A DNA stretch of 64,000 bases from Halocafeteria seosinensis (Eukaryota > Sar > Bigyra > Bicosoecida). The stretch's first letter is position 1, and every line of letters begins with the position of its first letter. Location: positions 62,001 to 126,000 of the forward strand of contig LVLI01000249.1 in the NCBI GenBank assembly GCA_001687465.1, in the 5' to 3' direction. A model generated the notes under the pieces. It saw only the letters and a program-made list of their open reading frames with translations, ran no database searches and was not told the DNA's origin. Positions 1-14,009 of the stretch are shown here, in pieces. Position numbers and translations under genes: made by a program.

Positions 1-1480
1 TGCTCAAGAAAGACTTTGCACTCTCCAAATGACCAAACATCTCTCCAAGTCTCATAGTTTGAGGAGGAATCTTGAAACTCAGGAGACTAGATTGTCTTTC
101 GATGAGCTCAGCCCCTTGGAATGTTTCCTGTACATAGTTTAGAGCCGCTTTGATTTGCTGTTCTTCAGTCCACCATTCAGTAAATTCCGCAACGGTGACG
201 GCTTCATCAGAGCCACTGATATTGGCATGGATCATCCAACCATTCCCGTCAGGACGAATTTCATTCATCATGTGAGGATCTCCAAGTTGTTGACAAACCC
301 TAGGAAGCGAGGCTTTCCCTACCTTCAAAGAACCAATGTTTTCGTTAGTCGTAGTCGGCGAAAGCTGGCTAGCAAGCGCTCGCTCAACATCATGTATGGC
401 AGCTTCCTTCGGCCGGCCAAGTTTCAGCCGCATTTGATATCCTTGAGCGTGAGTATTCTTGATGTGTTGAATGGAACCAAGGCAGCGCATTCTCCCGCCG
501 ACCATGATACCCACACGAGTGGCTAAGGCTTCGCATTCTTCCATCGAATGGGTAGTCAAGATTATTGACGCCTCCCGTCGTCGAGTAGATATGTCGGCAA
601 TTATGTCCCACATCACACGACGAGTGACGGGGTCCATTCCCGTGGACGGTTCATCCATGAAGAGCAGTGGTGGATTCCCCACTAACGCGATGGCAACAGA
701 AAGTTTCCGCTTGTTCCCACCAGAAAGAGAACCCGCACGTTTGTTTTCAAATTCTCCAAGACTCATCTGCCGAATCTTTTCCTTCACCACCGATTCAATT
801 CTGTCGTTATCAATACCCTGTGAGTGTGCTCAATATAAATACCACCGTCAGCCGACAATTAACGCAGCGAAGCAGCTTGTCAAGCAATGACCCGTACCTT
901 GATCTTGGCGAATAACTCCAGATGCTCTCGCACGGTAAGTAGTTCTAACAAAGCTTCAAACTGGGGGCAGTAACCGAGAAGTGTTCGTAACTGGTTTTGA
1001 TCTGATACAATGTCGTAGCCGGCCAAGCGTGCATGACCAGACGTAGGCAATATATCTCCGGTGAGCATTTTCTGCATAGTCATCGTGAGGTGAGCAAGAT
1101 TCAGCTATACCGGTAGTTATTTTACTTACCAATGTCGATGTCTTGCCCGCACCATTAATACCCAAGAAACCAAAAACTTCTCCGGCTGGCACTCCAAAGC
1201 TGATGTCCCGGACTGCTACTTTGCCTCCAGAATAGATCTTTCTTAAATGTTGCAATAGTATTACATCGTCAGAAGCAGAATACAGTGATCCCTGTTCATC
1301 GCAGCGTTCCGATTCTCGCTTGACATCGGGGTCAATTTCATGCTCATCCAGTGGTCTTTCGTTAGAGGGCTTTGGAGTAGGTTGTAACTTCGCCAACCAA
1401 TCGGGACGCGCGAGGACATAATCTATAGCAACTGCCAATCCAAAATAGACAACACTCAACACTGCCATATATACAATGTT
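1..1480. repeat. Highly similar 3' segment of ABCA copy 1 (partner 7664-9146)
   Basis: Window base 1 aligns with base 7664, and the alignment runs to about 1480/9146 with only about twenty differences and one 3-base indel. The intron at 818-897 differs from its partner at no base I could find. Beyond about 1480 identity drops to roughly 85-95 percent in exons, and the more upstream introns cannot be aligned by eye. Confidence 0.85.
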
Positions 1481-4400
1481 ATCTAGCGTAGCTTCTGAGT
1501 TCAGTGCACTGAGCGGTCCTGGTACGTCGAAGGCCCCGCTATCGCCTCCACTGTCGTCTTGAGCGGAGGCGTCGTCTTCGCATTGATTCAGAATACGTAG
1601 CACTGAGAGAAACGACAGGTCAACTAATCCCATTCCCAAGGCATATCCCGGCAGGAACAAATAAATGTACCGAAGGGCTTCATCAGCCTCGCAAGTAGAG
1701 GATACTTGCGCCATAATAAAGGAGGCCAGAACCAAGATCATTGAGATCATGTTCACGAAAAGGACAAAGTTCTGAGCCGCACTGTACTTCTTAAAGAAGA
1801 ATGAAATGCAGTATGTAAACCCGGATACGGAACTTCCATAAAAAAGGAATAATAAAAAGAGAGCTGCAAGTCGCGATTGGTCCTGAGAAACGAATTCCCG
1901 TACATCGAATGCTGCAATCATTGCTATGCTTCCAAACATTGGAAGCATATAAGAGGAAAAGTCCCACACAAACGTCGAAATCCAATATGCCCAAATCGAA
2001 ACCCCCGAAATTAGTTGTTGGTGTTTGGCAGCAATTTCGCGCTCTTTCACAATAAATATGGCGTACGACGCAGGGATAAATGCAAACGCCAAAACAATTA
2101 TTAGTGCTGCAAAGAACGAACCAACTCCGCTGATAATAGTCTGTTGCCGCCCTGTGAAGGGTAACGGATGGTTCCGCGTCGTGATAGAATCCGAGCCCGC
2201 AGCCGCGCTATTCAGCAGATTCATAAAAATTGGGCATGCATGAAGGGCGGTGCTATTCTGCTGTATGAGATATTCCAGGGCGCTGTCATCGGAAAGGTCA
2301 TTGCTGGTGTCGATACCTTGAGAAATTGAGGAATATGCACCATACTTGCTGGCCTCATAGTCATTCCGCGTCTCTAGCATCTGGGTGGTGAAATTGACCA
2401 AGGGTATGTACTGGGACAAATAGCTCGGCACATCGGATACCGACCGGAAAAACCCGAAAGTGTCCTCTTGGTTCGAGGCGTCACTGAGCTCGTACGGCAT
2501 TGGCGTAGCATTCCGACTGGGTATTTCATCAATGATGTTCTTAAAACGAGGGAATGGAAGAGAACCATCAGACCCGTCCCATACGAATGTAGTGTAAGGT
2601 ACTCGATTTTCCAATATATCCCCGTTAGACTGGATATTCAGTTTCGCTGAGGACATCTGGTAGCTTGGGAAATTGCTAGGTTCACCTGCTCGGATCAGAA
2701 GTAGTCCAAATAAGACAGCTAAAATCGGAACCATCAATTGAAAACAAGCAGCCTTGGCATCCCTTTTATAGTAGTGAAACCTCTTCAAGAACAAAGCTAC
2801 GAAATGTCTCGAAAATGAGTCTTCGGATATCTTCCTTGCATGTGCTCGTACTTGTTCAATGGAGATGCCGCGCGACTCAACGGCATTGTGTCGATCTGTC
2901 CGATTCAAAAGACTTGCGTATTCCCGTACCGAAGGATGACTCGAAGCCGACGAACCGTCGTTTTCTTCTTGAGGAGTTGGCTTCGCTTCAGCTTCCCCAT
3001 TCTCCTCCGGCGCAATCTTGCGAATGCTCTTTGGCATCTCGCTCTGCAGAGGATCGTCATCCTGGGCCACTCTCAAAAAAACTTCCTCAAGAGTTGTTGC
3101 AGATAATCCATAGGTTTCCAGACCAAAATCATGAAGATTGTTGTCGAGATTTGCAAGTATCGTCGGAAATTGGTCTGAAGAATGCAATGGGAGTCTGATA
3201 GACAGTTCGGTGCCAACCTCTGAATTAACTTCCGCTTCAGGGATGTATTCCTTAATCATCGACACCACATTCCCGAGTGTGTAGTTGGATGATGACTTTA
3301 CACAAGTCAGCAAGTAACTGTAAACCACATCGTGATCATCATACAATTTACATTCGTCAAACCTGCCTTACTTACCCCACTCCATACTTCTTTTTCAGGA
3401 ACATTGAGCTGCCGCAGCACTTCAGTTTTCCGTGGGCTAATATACTGATGCGATCGCCTGCACGTATCGATATGCACGATGCGGAAACTGGATAAGAACA
3501 CTAAGCCTGAACGCCATCATCTCAGGTCTTACCAAGTAGATCAGCTTCATCCATAAAGTGAGTGGTCATCATAATTATTCGATTTCTCCTCGCATTTTGA
3601 ATGATGTCCCAGGTGGATCTCCTTGAGTAAGGATCCATGCCCGATGTCTGAATGGACGCGATATTCAGTAAGGACGAAAATCGATCAGTGGGTTAAGATT
3701 CACATACCGGCTCATCCAGAATAACAACTTTTGAATCGCCCAATAGAGCAATGGCAACCGAAAGTTTACGCTTCTGGCCTCCGGAAAGATTGCAAGACCT
3801 AACATTCACCTTCTCGGTCAGCCCCACGTCTTTGATAATCTTAGAAACGGCATCATCGACGGATTTGGTATCAATGCCTTTGAGGCCCCCGTACAGTTGT
3901 AAATGCTCTTTCACAGTCAGGGCTTCCCAAAGAACGTCATGCTGAGGGCACACACCAAGATGCTTCCTGATGGCTGAAAGGTCCTCCGAAACGTCTTCAT
4001 CATATATGTGCATTTTCCCGGATGTTTGAGCCATTAAGCCGGTCAGCATAGAAATGGTTGTGGTTTTGCCTGCTCCGTTGTGACCCAACAAAACGAACAA
4101 CTCCCCTTCATGAATATTAAGACTTAAGTCATCCACAGCAACCTGTTATGTAACAACATCCAAATTCAGCATCCTGAGGCATTCACCGCACCCAGTACGG
4201 ACATACCTTCAAATCGTCTCCCGAATCAAACTCTTTGTGAAGGCCCTTGATTCTAATCGCCTTATTGGCACGCTCTTTGGCTAGAGTAGCGCCGTCGATG
4301 GGTTCGACATACGGATTATCTCTGGCGATGTCATTGGTGTCAACCATCCGATCAGTAGCTACTCCACCACTCCTGCGTATACATCCACAAACCTCGCGCC

Positions 4401-6352
4401 AATAGTGTGTCGTCAAAAAGAAGTGTGGAGGGCGGCGGACTCCGAATTCCTTAGGCCAAACAGCATCAAAATACCAGGCGATCAACAAATAAAGTAGCAT
4501 GTCCAGAAACATCATTACTGCACCGATAGAGTATGAATAGTTGTGAAATTCTAAATCGGCAGTTTCTCCAAATCGAACGCCTTGTCCACGGTCTTCAAAC
4601 TCCGAAACTACCCCGATGCTTAAAGCGAAAGCAGCGGGTGCCAGAAGGGAAGCTGCCGTTTTCTCCCCGACTCCATGATCGACTCCTTCTACAGCGAAGA
4701 ATGGGAAATACGCACCAAAGAAGAGCAACACTCCAATCGTCGATGCTGTTTTCGCTCTAGAAAAGAACACTGAGATCATGAAACAAAAAGCTGTTGTTGA
4801 AGCACCGAAAAGAAGGAACAATAGTAGCAGGGCGCTAAAATCCGAGTGTGAGAAGAAAGTTGCCGATGTTACCAGCGATATCAAGATCGCGATCGTGAAA
4901 TAGATTAGAAGGTACGTCACGAACCAAGAGCTGTACAAAGCTGCGGTACTCAGACCCATCATTTGCATCCCTTCGCGGATCCGGTGCTCTTTCTCCAATA
5001 CCAGACCACGAATCAAGGCGCTAGTCGGAGTTAAGAAAGATATTATCAAGAATAACGGAAACGCATTGGCCACCACCGTGAAAAAAATGTTGGTCGTTAG
5101 ACCAACAATGGGGAAAGGAGCCATCCTCACTGTTTGGGGTAAATAACTTTCTCCCGTGAGAAAATGCTGGATAAAACTAAGATACGAAACCGCACGAATG
5201 TAAGCAGCACAGACAGTAACTTACATTTATTTTCCCTTTCATCTCAGTATCAAACTCAAAGTCCACCCCGAAATCCGATGTACCAAACAAAGTTCTTCCC
5301 AATTCTTGTTGAAATAAATCGGTGAAACTGATTGACAATGCACAAACTTAAGTAAACGCAGGCCAAGTTGCAAGCACTGTTTTATGCCTGCTTACAAAGA
5401 ATCTTCCAATTGGTCCTCGGAGACGTTGCGGCCAATAATATAGCGGTCAACCATCCTCTGGAGTGTTAAAAACCCTGGTAATGGCAGCTGTTGATTGGGG
5501 AGTGCACCATCCACATCCGACAAGGGGGATTGAGCTCTGCAGTTTATTTGAACTATAATACAGAGTTTGTTGGAGTGCTTCATTCAGAGAAGAGTTACCT
5601 TAGATAATCTTGCTGGTGTTGGACCTCAACATCCCTCTGTAAAATATCCACGTTTAAAACAGTTGAAGGAGTCGCGGTTATGTTCATTCGAATTGAATAG
5701 TCCCAATCCGGTTGTCCATGATTAAATGCGATAGCAGCGAACACCTGCGGTAAACCATGCAACAACGGTAGCTTACTTGTAAAGGACGGTTGAAAGCTAA
5801 CAAACAAAATGCTGAACATACTATCTCGTCACCGGGGCGGTCCGCGTAGTCGTCTGATTCAATGCGGGACTCCAGCGCTGATTGACTATCGTAAATCTGC
5901 GCAATATCGGAAAATGTGGGAACGATTATTTGTTGCGGCACGTCCGGCGGAAGCTGAAAACCGGGAGGAAGTAAGTCGCTAGTTGTAATGTTTAGCCCCG
6001 GATACATCTCGTCCATTGTTTCGCGGAAATCCTCTAGAAGGTCGGTGCCCACGTCATCTGTTCCCGGGACAAGCGCAATATGGGCATTCATTTCCCGAAG
6101 TCGATAGGGCGTAAATGCAAAAGGGGCGACATAGTCATTGTTGTGGTTAAGCGTAGCACTGCCCTCCTCTGCTGGCTGTAGCAGAAACTGTTGGGTTTCC
6201 ACGTTATCTTCATCAATGAGTGCATAAATCAAGACAAGAAGTAAAACCAGAAGGAACGGCGTCACAATCTCACAAATACTTCTGCAAAGATTCCGCTTCT
6301 TGAGGATGTAATTTTTCTTCAAGAGAAGCCCCGTTTGGCGTAAAAACGTCAT
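1..6352 (-). CDS. ABCA-type full-length ABC transporter, copy 1 (3' end cut by window edge)
   Basis: Membrane ATPase of the ABCA class, typically a lipid mover. Eleven exons on the minus strand: 6352-5822, 5744-5599, 5536-5396, 5327-5225, 5166-4207, 4142-3708, 3647-3533, 3457-3376, 3317-1130, 1071-898 and 817 to the window edge. All junctions are GT-AG and phases match. The ATG at 6352 opens the usual ABCA N-terminus, a short basic segment followed by a membrane helix. Order: helix, large extracytoplasmic loop, membrane domain (exon 5), NBD1 in exon 6 (Walker [10 protein letters not shown], signature LSGGQKRKL, Walker B VVILDEP), second loop and membrane domain in exon 9, NBD2 ([25 protein letters not shown]). 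By comparison with copy 2 about 59 C-terminal residues lie outside the window, so the whole protein would be about 1,955 residues. The reading frame looks intact, so nothing suggests a pseudogene. The substrate cannot be told. Confidence 0.93.
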
Positions 6353-7487
6353 CGTGGCCGCTCTCCTCCAGCTTCACAAAAATCACCCCATGTATGGAAG
6401 CTTTCGACTGCCCTTTCGTCAGTGAATTTCGCTGAGACAGAGCAAAGCAAAGATGGGGTAAACAGAAGAGCTCCTGGAGAAAGCAGCAAAGAGTCCGGAT
6501 ATCTGCAGGCAATGCAGTGGAGCTTCAGAAGGAATTCCGGATGAATAGGTACTTCAGTTAGCTATACCATATACTCTAGTGCACAATTCGTTATGGCAGT
6601 TGTCTTCTTCCCTGTGCCTTCGTGCAATTGTAGGTGCTGCAGTTCCTAGTACCTGTTGCACCTTATCAAACCCGCCAAATTCTTGTACTCTTTCTCGGCC
6701 CTGTATGACGCCCCTTTAAAACCCTTTTTGTAATTATGGCAGCTATCTCCGCACGTTCGCACCGCAGCTGGACCAGATGAAACGGAGCGCTGCGGAATCC
6801 TTCTGCGGAGGCAAACTGCATGAAAACTAATTCTCGGAATAATTGTCTCTTAGTCTCTCGCAAGTATGCACCTCCTATGAGTCCTGAGTATATACCATGT
6901 ATCTCTCGTCGCTCCCATCCCCAATCTCCAGCCGTTCGGTGATTTTTCACGAACATTCAGGGACGGGTTTTGACCTGAAGTGCCAGCGGGGACACAAGCA
7001 GGATGCGGTATGATGAATGTTGGTGTAGTTGGCGACGTAAGTGCCTGCAATACTGGTGTGCGGATGTGTGACTTCCGCGTCCCCCGTCTGACAGAATAGC
7101 GGAATTCCTATCGAATCAGTCATCGTTACTAGCATCCGATCCACAGAATTGGAATGTAGCAAGAGCCGCAGGGATCCCAAGATTATAGCAGGCAAAAGAA
7201 AGACACCTATGCTAAGGAGAAAAGACTATGCAATAGTATGCATCAATGAAGAGAACGAAGGCAAGGGCTTAGCAAAAGAACATTCGCATGTCACAGATAC
7301 GGTAGTGGATCAGGGGTACATGCGGACACACAACTCTTGTCGTTCAAAGCACGTTACCAATTCTAATTGTACCCACAATCCGTCCCATCGATCTTCAGCT
7401 GGGCTAACTACACTATCGTGATCTTTTGAATGTTAAATTTTACACTATATTCCTTGACAGCACCGCAGAGACTAATTCTAGGGCGGA
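6353..7487. other. Intergenic spacer between the two ABCA genes
   Basis: About 1.1 kb separating the start codon of copy 1 from the stop codon of copy 2. It must hold the 3' UTR of copy 2 and the promoter of copy 1. Open frames here are short, overlap on both strands and have no recognisable domain. I see no repeat or RNA gene in it. Confidence 0.6.
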
Positions 7488-10400
7488 CTATGCCGATGCG
7501 GCTGGCCATTCCCGCGTTTCTTGCTGCTCAGGCTGTGCCGGTTGCTGTTGCGATTGTTGCTGCACACGCATGCCGCGTGAAGTATTACGCTCCTCTTCCT
7601 GTTGAGCGGCAAAGTAATTGAAAACTTGCTCAAGGGAGGTTTGGGAAAGAGCATACTCCTGGATGCTCAAGAAAGACTTTGCACTCTCCAAATGACCAAA
7701 CATCTCTCCAAGTCTCATAGTTTGAGGAGGAATCTTGAAACTCAGGAGACTAGATTGTCTTTCGATGAGCTCAGCCCCTTGGAATGTTTCCTGTACATAG
7801 TTTAGAGCCGCTTTGATTTGCTGTTCTTCAGTCCACCATTCCGTAAATTCTGCAACGGTGACGGATCGATCAGGGGAGCCATCGACACTGGCATGGATCA
7901 TCCAACCATTCCCGTCAGGACGAATTTCATTCATCATGTGAGGATCTCCAAGTTGTTGACAAACCCTAGGAAGCGAGGCTTCCCCTATCTTCAAAGAACC
8001 AATGTTTTCGTTAGTCGTAGTCGGCGAAAGCTGGCTAGCAAGCGCTCGCTCCACATCATGTATGGCAGCTTCCTTCGGCCGGCCAAGTTTCAGCCGCATT
8101 TGATATCCTTGAGCGTGAGTATTCTTGATGTGTTGAATGGAACCAAGGCAGCGCATTCTCCCGCCGACCATGATACCCACACGAGTGGCTAAGGCTTCGC
8201 ATTCTTCCATCGAATGGGTAGTCAAGATTATTGACGCCTCCCGTCGTCGAGTAGAAATGTCGGCAATTATGTCCCACATCACACGACGAGTGACGGGGTC
8301 CATTCCCGTGGACGGTTCATCCATGAAGAGCAGTGGTGGATTCCCCACTAACGCGATGGCAACAGAAAGTTTCCGCTTGTTCCCACCAGAAAGAGAACCC
8401 GCACGTTTGTTTTCAAATTCTCCAAGACTCATCTGCCGAATCTTTTCCTTCACCACCGATTCAATTCTGTCTTTATCAATACCCTGTGAGTGTGCTCAAT
8501 ATAAATACCACCGTCAGCCGACAATTAACGCAGCGAAGCAGCTTGTCAAGCAATGACCCGTACCTTGATCTTGGCGAATAACTCCAGATGCTCTCGCACG
8601 GTAAGTAGTTCTAACAAAGCTTCAAACTGGGGGCAGTAACCGAGAAGTGTTCGTAACTGGTTTTGATCTGATACAATGTCGTAGCCGGCCAAGCGTGCAT
8701 GCCCAGACGTAGGCAATATATCTCCGGTGAGCATTTTCTGCATAGTCATCGTGAGGTGAGCAAGATTCAGCTATACCGGTAGTAATTTTACTTACCAATG
8801 TCGATGTCTTGCCCGCACCATTAATACCCAAGAAACCAAAAACTTCTCCGGCTGGCACGCCAAAGCTGATGTCCCGGACTGCTACTTTGCCTCCAGAATA
8901 GATCTTTCTCAAATGTTGCAATAGTATTACATCGTCAGAAGCAGAATACAGTGATCCCTGTTCATCGCAGCGTTCCGATTCTCGCTTGACATCGGGGTCA
9001 ATTTCATGCTCATCCAGTGGTCTTTCGTTAGAGGGCTTTGGAGTAGGTTGTAACTTCGCCAACCAATCGGGACGCGCGAGGACATAATCTATAGCGACTG
9101 CCAATCCAAAATAGGCAACACTCAATACTGCCATATATACGATGTTGTATTGCGTTGCCTCTGAGTCTAACGCGGTCAGTGGCTCTGGTGGTTCGAAACC
9201 GTTTCCGCTACCACTGCCACCAGCTTCATCTCCACATTGATTCATCGCCCGCAGCACTGAGAGAAACGACAGGTCAACTAATCCCATTCCCAAGGCATAT
9301 CCCGGCAGAAACAAATAAATGTACCGAAGAGCTTCATCAGCCTCGCAAGTAGAGGATAGTTGCGCCATAATGAACGAGGCCAGAACCAAGATCATTGAGA
9401 TCATGTTTACGAAAAGGACAAAGTTTTGAGCCGCACTGTACTTCTTAAAGAAGAATGATATGCAATATGTAAACCCGGATACGGAACTTCCATAGAAGAG
9501 GAATAATAAAAATAGAGCCGCCAGACGCGATTGCTCTTGAGAAATAAACTCTCGCACATCGAATGCGGCAATCATTGCTATGCTTCCAAACATTGGAAGT
9601 ATGTAAGAGGAAAAGTCCCATAGAAATGTCGAAATCCAATACGCCCAAATCGAGACCCCCGAAATCAGTTGTTGGTGCTTAGCAGCAATTTCGCGCTCTT
9701 TCACAATAAATATTGCGTACGAAGCAGGAATAAACGCAAACGCCAAAACAATGATCAATGCCGCAAAGAAAGAACCAACTCCACTGATGATAGTCTGCTG
9801 CCGTCCTGTGAAGGGTAACGGATGGTTCCGCGTGGTAATAGAATCAGAGCCCGCAGCCGCACTATTCAGCAGATTCATGAAGATGGGACAGGCGTGGAAT
9901 GCGGTGCTATTCTGTTGTACAAGATATTCCAGTGCGTCGCCAACCGGCACCATGTCAGTGTCTATGCCTTCTACGATTGGTGAGTACGCTCCATATTTGC
10001 TGGCTTCAAAGGCATTTCGGGAGTTCAACAAGTGTGTCGTAAAATTAACCAATGGTCGATACTGGAACAATGATTGCGACGCATTTGATACCGACCGGAA
10101 AAAATCGAAAGTGTCCTCCTGGTTTGAGGCATCACTAAGGTCGTACGGTATGGGCGTAGCATTCCGACTGGGTATGTCATCAATAATGCTGTTGAACCGG
10201 GAAAAGGAATTGAAATCCTCAGCTCCGTTCCATTCAAACGTAGTGTAAGGTACTCGATTTTTCAATATATCCCCGTTAGGCTGAATATTCAGTTTCGCTG
10301 AGGACATCTGGTAGCTTGGAAAATTGTCGGGTTCGCCTGCTCGGATCAGAAGAAGTCCGAATAAGACAGCAAGGATCGGGACTACCAACTGGAAACATGC

Positions 10401-13400
10401 AGCCTTTGCGTCCCTTTTATAGTAATGAAATCGCTTCAAGAACAAAGCCATAAAATGCCTCCAAAATGAGTCTTCGGATATCTTTCTCGCATGTGCTCGC
10501 ACTTCTTCAATGGAGATACCGCGTGATTCAGAGGCATTCTGCCGATCTGCGCCGGACAGAAAACCCTCACCTTCTCTTGCCGAAAGGTGACTCGAAGCGG
10601 AAGAATCGTCATTTTCTTGTTGAGCCCACTCCTTCGCTTCGAGTTCCCCATTCTCCTCTGGGGCAACCTTGCGAATGCTCTTTGGCATTGTGCTCTGCAG
10701 CGGATCGTCATTGTGGGCCACTCTTAGAAAAACTTCTTCAAGAGTTGTTGCAGATAATCCATAAGTTTCTAGACCAAAATCATGAAGGTTTCTGTCGAGC
10801 TTTGCGAGTATCGTCGGAAATTGGTCTGAAGAATGTAATGGAAGTCTAATAGACAACTCCGTGCCAACCTCGGAATTCACCTCCGCTTCAGGGATGTATT
10901 CTTTCACCATCGAGACCACGTTCCCTAGTGTGTAGTTTGATGATGCCTTTACACAAGTCAGCAAATAGCTGTAGAACATCACATGGTCAATTGTCCGTTC
11001 GTCGGTTCAAAACAGACCGCATAGGTACCCACGGTCTACTTACCCTACTCCATACTTCTTCTTCAGAAACATGGAACTACCATAGCACTTCAATTTCCCA
11101 TGAGCCAAAATACTAATTCGGTCGCCTGCGCAGACACGACATGCGTTCTATACATTCTACTAAGTGTCTTCCATTTTCTCCGATCTTACCGAGTAAATCA
11201 GCCTCATCCATGAAATGAGTGGTCAACAGAATTATCCGGTTCTTTCTTGCATTTTGGATAATATCCCAAGTGGATCTCCTTGAATAAGGGTCCATGCCCG
11301 AAGTCTGAACGGGTACGCGGAACGGAGTGAGTACGAAAACCGAAAATAGATGCAGGATCCAGCTTACCGGTTCATCTAATATAACAACTTTGGAATCACC
11401 CAGCAGCGCAATGGCAACTGACAGCTTCCGTTTCTGCCCACCGGAAAGATTACAAGACTTAACATTTACCTTCTCCGTTAGTCCAACTTCTTTGATAATC
11501 TTGTTAACCGCCTCATCGACAGACTTCCTATCAACTCCTTTGAGACCCGCGTACAGTTGTAGATGTTCTTTCACCGTGAGCTGTTCCCAAAGAACATCAT
11601 GCTGGGGACACACGCCAAGGTATTTTCTGATGGCTGACAGGTCTTCCGATACGTCTTCATTGTATATATGCATCTTGCCCGACGTTTGCGCCATTAACCC
11701 TGTCAGCATCGAAATGGTGGTTGTCTTGCCTGCACCGTTGTGGCCAAGCAGTACAAACAACTCCCCTTCATGAATATTGAGGCTCAAGTCATCCACAGCG
11801 ACCTGCAACGTGGCGGCTAATTCCTGTAAGTGTAAAACTGTGCTTTGCATTTGAATACAAACATACCTTCAATTCGTCCCCTGATTCAAATTCTTTGCGA
11901 AGGTCTTTGATCCTGATCGCTTTGTTGGCTTGTTCTTTAGCCAGAGTTGAGCCATCAATGGGTTCGACATAGGGGTTATTTCTCGCAATGTCATTCGTAT
12001 CTGTCATCTCCTCAGCGGCTACTCCACTACTCTTGCGTTGGCATCCACAAACTTCTCGCCAGTAGTCCGGCGTCAAAAAGAAGTGTGGAGGGCGGCGAAC
12101 TCCGAATTCCTTAGGCCAAACGGCGTCAAAATACCAGGCAATCAACAAATAGATCAGCATATCCACAAACATCATTGCTACGCCGATACTGTACGAATAG
12201 TTGCGAAATTCCAAATTGGCAGTTTCCCCAAAACGAACGCCTTGACCACGGTCTTCGAACTCTGAAAGCACTCCGATACTTAAGGCGAAGGCAGCAGGTG
12301 ACAGAAGGGAAGCTGCGGTTTTCTCCCCAACTCCATGGTCAACTCCTTCTACAGCGAAAAAAGGAAAATACCCACCAAAGTAAAGTAAGACACCAATTGT
12401 CGATGCTGTCTTAGCCCTGGAAAAGAAAACTGAAATCATGAAGCAAAATGCTGTTGTTGATGCACCGAAGAGAAGAAACAGTAGCAAGACAGCACTAAAG
12501 TTCGAGTGAGAGAAGAACGTTGCAGAGGACACAAGTGATATCAAGATCGCGATTACGAAATAGATCAGAAGATACGTTATGAACCAGGAGCTGTACAAGG
12601 CTGAGGTACTCAGACCCATCATCTGCATTCCTTCACGGATCTTATGCTCTTTCTCCAATACGAGACCGCGAATCAAGGAGCTAGTCGGCGGCAAGAAAGA
12701 TATCAATAAGAACAACGGAAAAGCATTTGCCGCCACAGTATAGAAAATATTGGTTGTCAATCCAACAATCGGAAATGGAGCCATTCTTACAGTTTGCGGA
12801 GAATACCTCTCCCCTTTGAGAAATTGCTGCAATGGAGAAGAAATGACCCCTAAACAAACCATGTAGCTTTTCCGCGCCAACGTACTCGTATTCCGTCTTC
12901 AGCCTCTGGGGTAGGATTCAAGGGAATATTAAGGTCCGATATTCCGAACAAGGTCCTACCCAGTTCTTCCTCGAACAGTTTCGTGTAGCTGCAAAAGACG
13001 AAACCCTGTTAAGTCACTCGCAGATAGCAACAGTCACTCACAACCGCCTACTCACAAAGAATCCCCAAGTTGATCTTCCGATACATTCTGATTGATGATG
13101 TATCGATCAACCATCCTTTGAAGCGTTAAGAAGCCAGGAAGGCGTGTCCGCAGAACAAGCGGTGCACCATCTACATCGGAGAAAGGACTTTGTGCCCTGC
13201 ACAACACCGTGTGCAATATGAATATCCATAAATTTGTATTCCCTTCTGACGTCCACAATAGCCTTACCTAAGGTAATCCTCTTGACGACTGGGCTCAACA
13301 TCCTGCTGCAACACATCCACATTCTCGACCGTTGAGGGAGTAGCTGTTAAATTCATCCGAATGGAGTAATCCCAATCAGGTTTGCCATGATTAAATGCAA

Positions 13401-14009
13401 TAGCAGCAAATACCTGTAGCAAACAATGACGGAGAAAGTAAGTCCTTTGCGAGGCGTAGGAAGCAGTGAAGCACGTACTATCTCATCTCCGGGGCTGTCT
13501 GCGTAGTCGTTGGACGTAATCCGCGATTCCAGAGCAGACTGGCTATCATAAATTTGAGCGATTTCTGAGAATTTTGGGACATCTATTCGTTCCGGAATTT
13601 CGGATGGAAGAAGGGAGTCGGGAATGCCTAGGTCTCGTGTCGTAACGTTGATGCCCGGGTACATTTCGTCCATTTTGTCACGGAAGTCCTCAAGAACGTC
13701 AGTGCCCACATCACTTGTCCCGGGAACAAGAGCAATGTGGGCATTCATTCGCCGAAGTCGGTAGGGTGTGAAAGCAAAAGGAGCAACGTAGTCATTGTTT
13801 TCGTCAAGCTCTACCGTGCCGTCGTCTTGTTCCTCCAGTAAGAACTGTTGCGTGTCGACTTCATCTTCATCGATTACTGTATAAATGATGACCAGAAGCA
13901 GAACCAGAATAAGCGGCATCGAAATCTCGCAAATACTTCCTACAAGACTTCGCTTCTTGAGGATGTAATTTTTCTTCAAAAGAAGCCCGGTTTGCCGTAG
14001 AAACGTCAT
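7488..14009 (-). CDS. ABCA-type full-length ABC transporter, copy 2 (complete)
   Basis: Complete tandem paralogue of copy 1, 1,951 residues. Exons: 14009-13479, 13413-13268, 13196-13056, 12988-12886, 12826-11867, 11802-11368, 11304-11190, 11125-11044, 10968-8796, 8737-8564, 8483-7488. Ten of the eleven exon positions can be compared in full; all match copy 1 in length and phase except exon 9, five codons shorter. I start at the ATG at 14009, which matches copy 1; the frame runs 14 codons further upstream only from a GTG. NBD1: Walker A at about 647-655, signature at about 746, Walker B ending at about 772. NBD2: Walker A at about 1552-1562, signature at about 1651, Walker B at about 1671-1677. 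Both sites look competent for ATP hydrolysis. The second extracytoplasmic loop is the most diverged part between copies, which may mean different cargo (inference). The 3' exons and introns are nearly identical to copy 1. Confidence 0.95.
7664..9146. repeat. Highly similar 3' segment of ABCA copy 2 (partner 1-1480)
   Basis: Partner of the segment at the window start. Offset is 7663 before the 3-base indel near base 200 and 7666 after it. Coding and intron bases are conserved alike, which points to recent sequence exchange and not to purifying selection. Confidence 0.85.

Noticed and set aside
155-890. Plus-strand frames at 155-526 and 471-890, repeated at 7818-8192 and 8137-8556
   Set aside because: They are shadows of the duplicated NBD2 exon of the ABCA genes; their duplication reflects the gene duplication.
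9751-10248. Plus-strand 165-codon frame
   Set aside because: Lies wholly opposite exon 9 of ABCA copy 2, which has clear domains.
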